Positions 5,061 to 8,946 of a stretch of DNA of 8,946 bases are shown in pieces. Every line of letters starts with the position of its first letter. Within the stretch, counting starts at the first letter, position 1. The stretch spans positions 1 through 8,946 of the forward strand of contig PWLT01000474.1 in the NCBI GenBank assembly GCA_003558415.1, given 5' to 3'. Made by a program: the position numbers and the translations under genes. Source of the stretch: Hyphomicrobiales bacterium (GTDB lineage: Bacteria; Pseudomonadota; Alphaproteobacteria; Rhodobacterales; Rhodobacteraceae). The notes under the pieces are model-generated. The model had not been told where the DNA came from. It saw only the letters and a list, made by a program, of their open reading frames with translations, and did no database searches.

Positions 5061-7615
5061 GCGCCCGACCCCTGCGCGATCAGGATGGCCCCCGCGATCA
5101 GCGCCGTGACGGCGGCGAAGTCCTGCCAGAGCCGCCAGGCGGGCATACAGCCGGCGCGCGTGCCGGCGATCTCGCCGCGCCGGGCCTGGTCGAGTGCATA
5201 GCCCGCCATGCCGGCCGCGATCAGCGCATGCAGGCCGGCATAACCCGCAAGCACGCCGCGCAGCGCGTCACGCGCGTGCCGGGTTGGGTCGTCGAGGACC
5301 GCGACCGCCAGCCAGATCAGACAGGCCAAGGCCGCGAGATTGGCGATGAACGCCACCGCGGCGGCGGGCAGCACGGCCCCGCCGTTGCCTTGCGCCCGCA
5401 ACCCGAGCCGCACCGCGATCGCGCCGAGGCCGAGCCCGCCCACGAGCCCCGCGATCAACCCCGCGCCGAGTTTCGGATCGCCGGTGAGCTCGGGCGGCGG
5501 CCAGCCCGGGGCGACGACGCTGAGAAACCCCACCCCGAAGAGCAGCGCGGCAAAGAGCGTTCCATCAGCCAGCAGCAGGCAGACCGTGCCCGTCCGCCCC
5601 AAGGTGTCGTGGCGATGGATGTGCACGGGCAGGGACAGCCCCGGCGCCACCTCCACGGGTGCCGCATCGTGCCCCTGCGCCATGCCGCGCGCCCAGACCC
5701 AGATCAGCGCCGCAACCAGGGCGAGCGCCGGCAGGGTCAGCCAGTAGAGCCCGCTGAGCATCATCAGCACGAAGGCGCCGATCGCGCAGGCGAGGCCAAG
5801 CGGCAGCGCCGTATTGCCCGGAAGGATCGCGATAAGTTCGGGCCGCGCGCTGCCAACCCCGGTGACGAGCACTTCGCGCCGTCCGCGCGGCGCGCCGGGC
5901 AACAGCCCCTCGCCGCGCGCGAGGCCCTGTGCCGCCTGCGCACCACCGTCGAGCCGTCCGGGTCCGGGTAGCGACGCGAAATTGTAGCTTGGCGGGGGCA
6001 GGCGCATTGCCCAGTCGAGGCCGGGCGCGCGCCACGGATCACGCGGGCTGCGCGGTCCGAGCCAGGCCTGGAGCACGAGGTCGAGCGCGAAGAGCGCAAA
6101 GCCGATCGTCATCACGAAACCGAAGATCGAGGAGGTGAGGTTCAGCCAGATCCATTCGGGATTGTCGGGATAGACGTCGATCCGCCGCGGCATCCCCAGA
6201 AGCCCGGTCAGGTGCATCAGGAAGAAGGTGCCGTGAAACCCGATCAGGATCGTCCAGAAGGCGGCCTCGCCCAGCCCCTTGATGCGCGCGCGCCCGGTGA
6301 TCTGCGGCATCCAGTAGGCCGCCGCTGCCATCATCGGAAAGACGAATCCCCCGATCAGGACGTAATGCAGATGGGCAACCACGAAGTGCGTGTCATGCGC
6401 CTGCCAGTTGAAGGGCACGATGGCCAGCATCACGCCCGTCAGCCCCCCCATCACGAAGGTCAGGAAGAACCCCATGATGTGATACATCGGCAGATGCATA
6501 TCGGGCCGGCCCTTCCACATCGTGCCGATCCAGGCGAAGACCTGCACCGCGGTGGGCACCGCCACGAGCACCGAGGCGGCCGAGAAGAAGGCCAGCGCCA
6601 TGTGCGGGATGCCCACCGTGAACATGTGATGCACCCACAGTCCGAACGACAGAAACACCAGCGCCACGATCGCCGCGACGATTGCGCCATAGCCCAGGAT
6701 GGTGGTGCGGCACATCACCGGGATGATCGTCGAGAGCGCCCCGGCGGCCGGCAGGAAGATGATATAGACCTCCGGATGGCCGAAGAGCCAGAAGAGATGC
6801 TGCCACAGCAGCGGGTCGCCGCCGCGCGCGACCTCGAAGAAGGGCCAGCCGAAGGCGCGCTCGATCTCGAGCAGCACCGAGGCCAGGATCAGCGGCGGAA
6901 ACCCCACCAGCATCATCACGCTCGTGCCCAGCATGTACCATGCGAATAGCGGCATCTCGGTGAGCTTCATGCCCGGGGCGCGCTGACGCAGGATCGTCAC
7001 CGTGATCTCGACCGCGGCGGCCAGCGCCGAAATCTCCACGAAGGTCACGCCGAGCAGCCAGACATCGGCGTTGATGCCGGGCGAATAGGTCGCTCCCGAT
7101 AGCGGGGTGTACATGAACCACCCCTCACGCGGCGCCACCCCGCCCAGAAGCGCGAAGAGCAGGATCAGCCCGCCGAACAGATAGCACCAGTAGCCCAGCG
7201 CCGTCAGCCGCGGGAAGGCAAGGTCACGCGTGCCGAGGATCTTGGGCAGCATGTAGATCGCCAGCCCCTCCAGCATCGGGATGGCGAAGAGGAACATCAT
7301 GATGCTGCCATGCATCGTGAAGATCTGGTTGTAGATCTCGGTATCGAGAAAGGCGCCCTCGGGCGTGGCGAGCTGCGTCCGGATCAACATCGCGAGGATC
7401 CCGCCGATGGCGAAGAACACCAGCGCCGTGCCCATGAAGCGCAGCCCCAGCGTGGTGTGGTTGACGGCGCTGATCTGGCCGCGCCAGCCCGGATCGTTCG
7501 CCCAGGTGCGATCGAGTTCGCGATGCAGCCCGAGTGCCCGTTGCGGCGCATCGGATTTGATCTCGTCGGTCGTGGCGCGGGTGCCGGTCGCGGTGCCGAT
7601 GTAGGCGTCAGTCAT
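5057..7615 (-). CDS. ctaD: Cytochrome c oxidase subunit I-III fusion (aa3-type)
   Basis: This 852-residue inner-membrane protein is the catalytic core of a heme-copper oxidase that reduces O2 to water. Residues ~55-520 are subunit I: heme a ligands H102 and H417, heme a3 ligand H415, CuB ligands H280 (FGHPEVY), H329 and H330, cross-linking Y284, gate E282, Mg-site H407/D408 and GMPRR (474-478). Residues ~541-595 are a Pro/Gly/Arg-rich linker. Residues ~596-850 carry about seven further membrane segments resembling subunit III (GWPPPEL 704-710, GLHALIAAG 794-802, WQDF 830-833), with D684 where subunit III usually has Glu. By eye-alignment the K-channel Lys is Q358 and the D-channel Asn trio is I120, T138 and E203, while D131 is kept. 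The start at 7615 is chosen because GAGGAG lies 7 bases upstream and homology begins here; the open frame continuing to 7813 is only coxB in another frame. Its start overlaps the coxB stop by 8 bases. Confidence 0.93.
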   Translation of the reverse strand: MTDAYIGTATGTRATTDEIKSDAPQRALGLHRELDRTWANDPGWRGQISAVNHTTLGLRFMGTALVFFAIGGILAMLIRTQLATPEGAFLDTEIYNQIFTMHGSIMMFLFAIPMLEGLAIYMLPKILGTRDLAFPRLTALGYWCYLFGGLILLFALLGGVAPREGWFMYTPLSGATYSPGINADVWLLGVTFVEISALAAAVEITVTILRQRAPGMKLTEMPLFAWYMLGTSVMMLVGFPPLILASVLLEIERAFGWPFFEVARGGDPLLWQHLFWLFGHPEVYIIFLPAAGALSTIIPVMCRTTILGYGAIVAAIVALVFLSFGLWVHHMFTVGIPHMALAFFSAASVLVAVPTAVQVFAWIGTMWKGRPDMHLPMYHIMGFFLTFVMGGLTGVMLAIVPFNWQAHDTHFVVAHLHYVLIGGFVFPMMAAAAYWMPQITGRARIKGLGEAAFWTILIGFHGTFFLMHLTGLLGMPRRIDVYPDNPEWIWLNLTSSIFGFVMTIGFALFALDLVLQAWLGPRSPRDPWRAPGLDWAMRLPPPSYNFASLPGPGRLDGGAQAAQGLARGEGLLPGAPRGRREVLVTGVGSARPELIAILPGNTALPLGLACAIGAFVLMMLSGLYWLTLPALALVAALIWVWARGMAQGHDAAPVEVAPGLSLPVHIHRHDTLGRTGTVCLLLADGTLFAALLFGVGFLSVVAPGWPPPELTGDPKLGAGLIAGLVGGLGLGAIAVRLGLRAQGNGGAVLPAAAVAFIANLAALACLIWLAVAVLDDPTRHARDALRGVLAGYAGLHALIAAGMAGYALDQARRGEIAGTRAGCMPAWRLWQDFAAVTALIAGAILIAQGSGA

Positions 7616-8267
7616 CTGCGTACTCCTCGGCAGCGGGGGCGTCCGCGAGCGCATCGGGCGGCGCGTCCACGCCGTAGGCGACGAGTTCGAAGCGCATCGT
7701 GGCATGGCCCAGCCCGCAGAACTCGGCGCAGAGCCCGTCATGCGTGCCGGGCCGGTCGGCCTCGATCCGCAGCAGGTTGCGCCGGCCCGGGATCGCGTCG
7801 ACCTTTCCGGCAAGCTGGGGCACCCAGAAGGCGTGAATCACGTCCTCGGCGGTGACGATCACGTCCACGGGACGGCCGGCGGGGATGTAGAGCACGCCGT
7901 CGGTCTGCACCGTCTCGCCCTCGGCATTGGGCTGGGCGAAGCGCCAGCCCCATTGATAGGCGTGCGCGCGCACCTCCACCGCGCCGTCATCGCGCGGCAG
8001 GATCCGCTCGCCGATCCACAGCCCGGCGACGAGCACCGTCGTGAGCACCGCGAGCGAAAAGCCAAGCCCCCAGCCATGTGTCCAGTAGCGCACCGGGCGC
8101 ACGCGCGGCGGTCCGAAGCTTAGCGCCAGCAGCACGCCCACGAGCAACGTGATCGCCGCCGAGCCGATCAGCATCCCCCACCAGAGCAGCGCGATGTCGC
8201 CGGCCGCCGGCCCCGCCGGGGCGAGCGTCGAGAGCGGGCCGTCGCACCCCGCGAGCAGCAGAGTCAT
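7608..8267 (-). CDS. coxB: Cytochrome c oxidase subunit II (CuA lipoprotein)
   Basis: Subunit II takes electrons from cytochrome c at the CuA centre and passes them to subunit I. From the ATG at 8267 it is 219 residues: lipobox LLAGC (C8), two membrane segments (~25-51 and 66-86), aromatic YQWGWRF (104-110), and a periplasmic cupredoxin domain with a complete CuA site: H145 (DVIHAFW), C180, E182, C184, H188 and M191 in CAEFCGLGHATM. No C-terminal cytochrome c domain is present. The start is uncertain: from the ATG only seven residues precede the lipobox cysteine and none is basic. A CTG at 8291 would add LRRTAPLA and give a textbook lipoprotein signal. No ATG, GTG or TTG exists in frame in between. 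First gene of the operon; its stop overlaps the next start. Confidence 0.92.
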   Translation of the reverse strand: MTLLLAGCDGPLSTLAPAGPAAGDIALLWWGMLIGSAAITLLVGVLLALSFGPPRVRPVRYWTHGWGLGFSLAVLTTVLVAGLWIGERILPRDDGAVEVRAHAYQWGWRFAQPNAEGETVQTDGVLYIPAGRPVDVIVTAEDVIHAFWVPQLAGKVDAIPGRRNLLRIEADRPGTHDGLCAEFCGLGHATMRFELVAYGVDAPPDALADAPAAEEYADD

Positions 8268-8324
8268 TGCCAGCGGTGCAGTCCGGCGCAGCTTCTGATA
8301 GCGTGCCGCAAAAGGAGACTGATC

Positions 8325-8837
8325 ATGCCCCGCGACGAAGATCCGATGATCGACCCGATCGAGGAAAAGCGCGCGCTTCAGGACACCGAATCGCGGATCG
8401 CGATTCACGGCCACCCACTGCATGCGATGCTGGTCGCCTTTCCGATCGCGCTCACGATGTGCGTGCTCGGCGCCGATCTGCTCTACTGGTGGACGGGTGA
8501 CGAATTCTGGCCCCGCGCAGCGGGTTGGGCGGCATTCGGGGGCTTCGCGTTGGGGGTGGTCGCCGGGGTGACGGGCACGGTCGAGCTGCTGATCGTGCCG
8601 GGCATCCGCAACCGCTCGGCGAGCTGGACGCATTTCATCCTCGCGGTGATGCTGCTGTCGGTCCTCGGCGCCAACTGGGTGTTGCGCATCGGCGATCCCG
8701 AAGGCGCGGTGCTGCCCTGGGGGCTGGCGCTTTCGCTGATCGCGGCGGGGCTGACGGCGGTGACAGGCTGGCATGGGGGCAAACTCGTCTTCGACTATCA
8801 GATCGGCGTCAGTCCGGGTGGCAACTCGCGGTCCTGA
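8325..8837 (+). CDS. DUF2231 membrane protein, divergent to the oxidase operon
   Basis: This 170-residue protein has four membrane segments (about 35-55, 66-91, 103-121 and 130-147) and the DUF2231 opening IHGHPLHAMLVAFPIAL (27-43), including H28, H30, H33 and D51. H103 begins the third helix and a GWHGGKLVFDYQIGV motif closes the domain (148-162). The conserved histidines suggest heme or metal binding, which is inference; the family is uncharacterised. The start at 8325 is backed by AAAGGAG (8311-8317). Only 57 bases separate it from the coxB ATG, so the two share a very short divergent control region, and a link to oxidase function or assembly is plausible. Its last 40 bases overlap the probable leftward gene at the window end. 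Confidence 0.88.
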   Translation: MPRDEDPMIDPIEEKRALQDTESRIAIHGHPLHAMLVAFPIALTMCVLGADLLYWWTGDEFWPRAAGWAAFGGFALGVVAGVTGTVELLIVPGIRNRSASWTHFILAVMLLSVLGANWVLRIGDPEGAVLPWGLALSLIAAGLTAVTGWHGGKLVFDYQIGVSPGGNSRS

Positions 8838-8946
8838 GGGCTGCGCAGCCAGTCCGGCAGACCCTCGACCAGGGGCGCGAGGTCAGGCTTTGCGAGCACA
8901 AGCCAGAGCACCACGAGCATGAGCGGGATCACAAGCACAAGTCCGA
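8798..8946 (-). CDS. C-terminal end of a probable membrane protein (5' part outside window)
   Basis: This frame is open from the window edge to a TGA at 8798-8800, giving 48 residues. It is the only minus-strand frame without a stop here, its third positions are mostly G or C, and the translation is sensible: a hydrophobic segment (VLVIPLMLVVLWLVLA) followed by a polar, proline-containing tail (KPDLAPLVEGLPDWLRSP...). It overlaps the 3' end of the DUF2231 gene tail to tail by 40 bases. The family is not recognisable from so little. An internal ATG at 8920 would give a 40-residue protein if nothing lies upstream. Confidence 0.4.
   Translation of the reverse strand, partial: GLVLVIPLMLVVLWLVLAKPDLAPLVEGLPDWLRSPQDRELPPGLTPI

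Noticed and set aside
5228..5971. Rightward frame of 247 codons (and similar frames at 6212-6949)
   Set aside because: Antisense shadow of the subunit I-III fusion; polar, low-complexity translation typical of the reverse of a GC-rich membrane gene.
7616..7813. Upstream extension of the subunit I reading frame by 66 codons
   Set aside because: It lies inside coxB in another frame, has no homology, and the ATG at 7615 has a good ribosome-binding site and matches the family start.
8292..8774. Upstream extension of the coxB frame to an ATG at 8774
   Set aside because: It is antisense to the DUF2231 gene and reads as Arg/His/Gln-rich nonsense; real homology starts at the lipoprotein signal.

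Overview
This GC-rich window has the gene content, third-position G/C bias and family signatures of an alphaproteobacterium, most likely Rhodobacteraceae (Roseobacter/Rhodobacter group). No rRNA, tRNA, CRISPR array, insertion sequence or phage gene was seen. Two loci flank a single oxidoreductase gene and a structured, gene-free gap.

Left locus (1-3565). A GntR/FCD-type regulator is transcribed leftward and runs off the window edge. It diverges from a compact rightward gene string: DUF2182 membrane protein, DUF1326 cysteine-rich protein, an 85-codon protein, and acuI (acryloyl-CoA reductase). The 136-base divergent gap holds three copies of the palindrome TGTCNGACA, two of them merged into a perfect 11-bp inverted repeat, a convincing operator for the regulator. 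The 85-codon gene is the key observation. It consists of the extreme N-terminus of DmdA (DMSP demethylase, a GcvT-fold aminomethyltransferase) joined in frame to the last ~50 residues of the same protein, with about 280 central residues missing. In marine roseobacters dmdA lies directly upstream of acuI and next to a GntR regulator. This therefore looks like a dmdA-acuI locus whose demethylase has collapsed by in-frame internal deletion, while the regulator, operator and acuI are kept and a DUF2182-DUF1326 pair now occupies the promoter-proximal position.

Middle (3566-4712). A short-chain dehydrogenase of the C-factor-like type faces acuI tail to tail. About 480 bases without a convincing gene follow. 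They contain a near-perfect 13-bp inverted repeat, directly abutted by a second nested palindromic element, and a short motif of a kind I associate with intergenic regions in this family.

Right locus (4713-8946). A leftward, tightly overlapping operon encodes an aa3-type (heme-copper) cytochrome c oxidase: coxB (subunit II, lipoprotein, complete CuA site), a subunit I-III fusion, and a small membrane protein whose start overlaps the fusion's stop. The subunit I part keeps all heme and CuB ligands and the cross-linking tyrosine. By eye-alignment with Paracoccus subunit I it lacks the K-channel lysine and the three D-channel asparagines. A DUF2231 membrane protein is read divergently from coxB. 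The last ~150 bases appear to hold the C-terminal end of another leftward membrane-protein gene.
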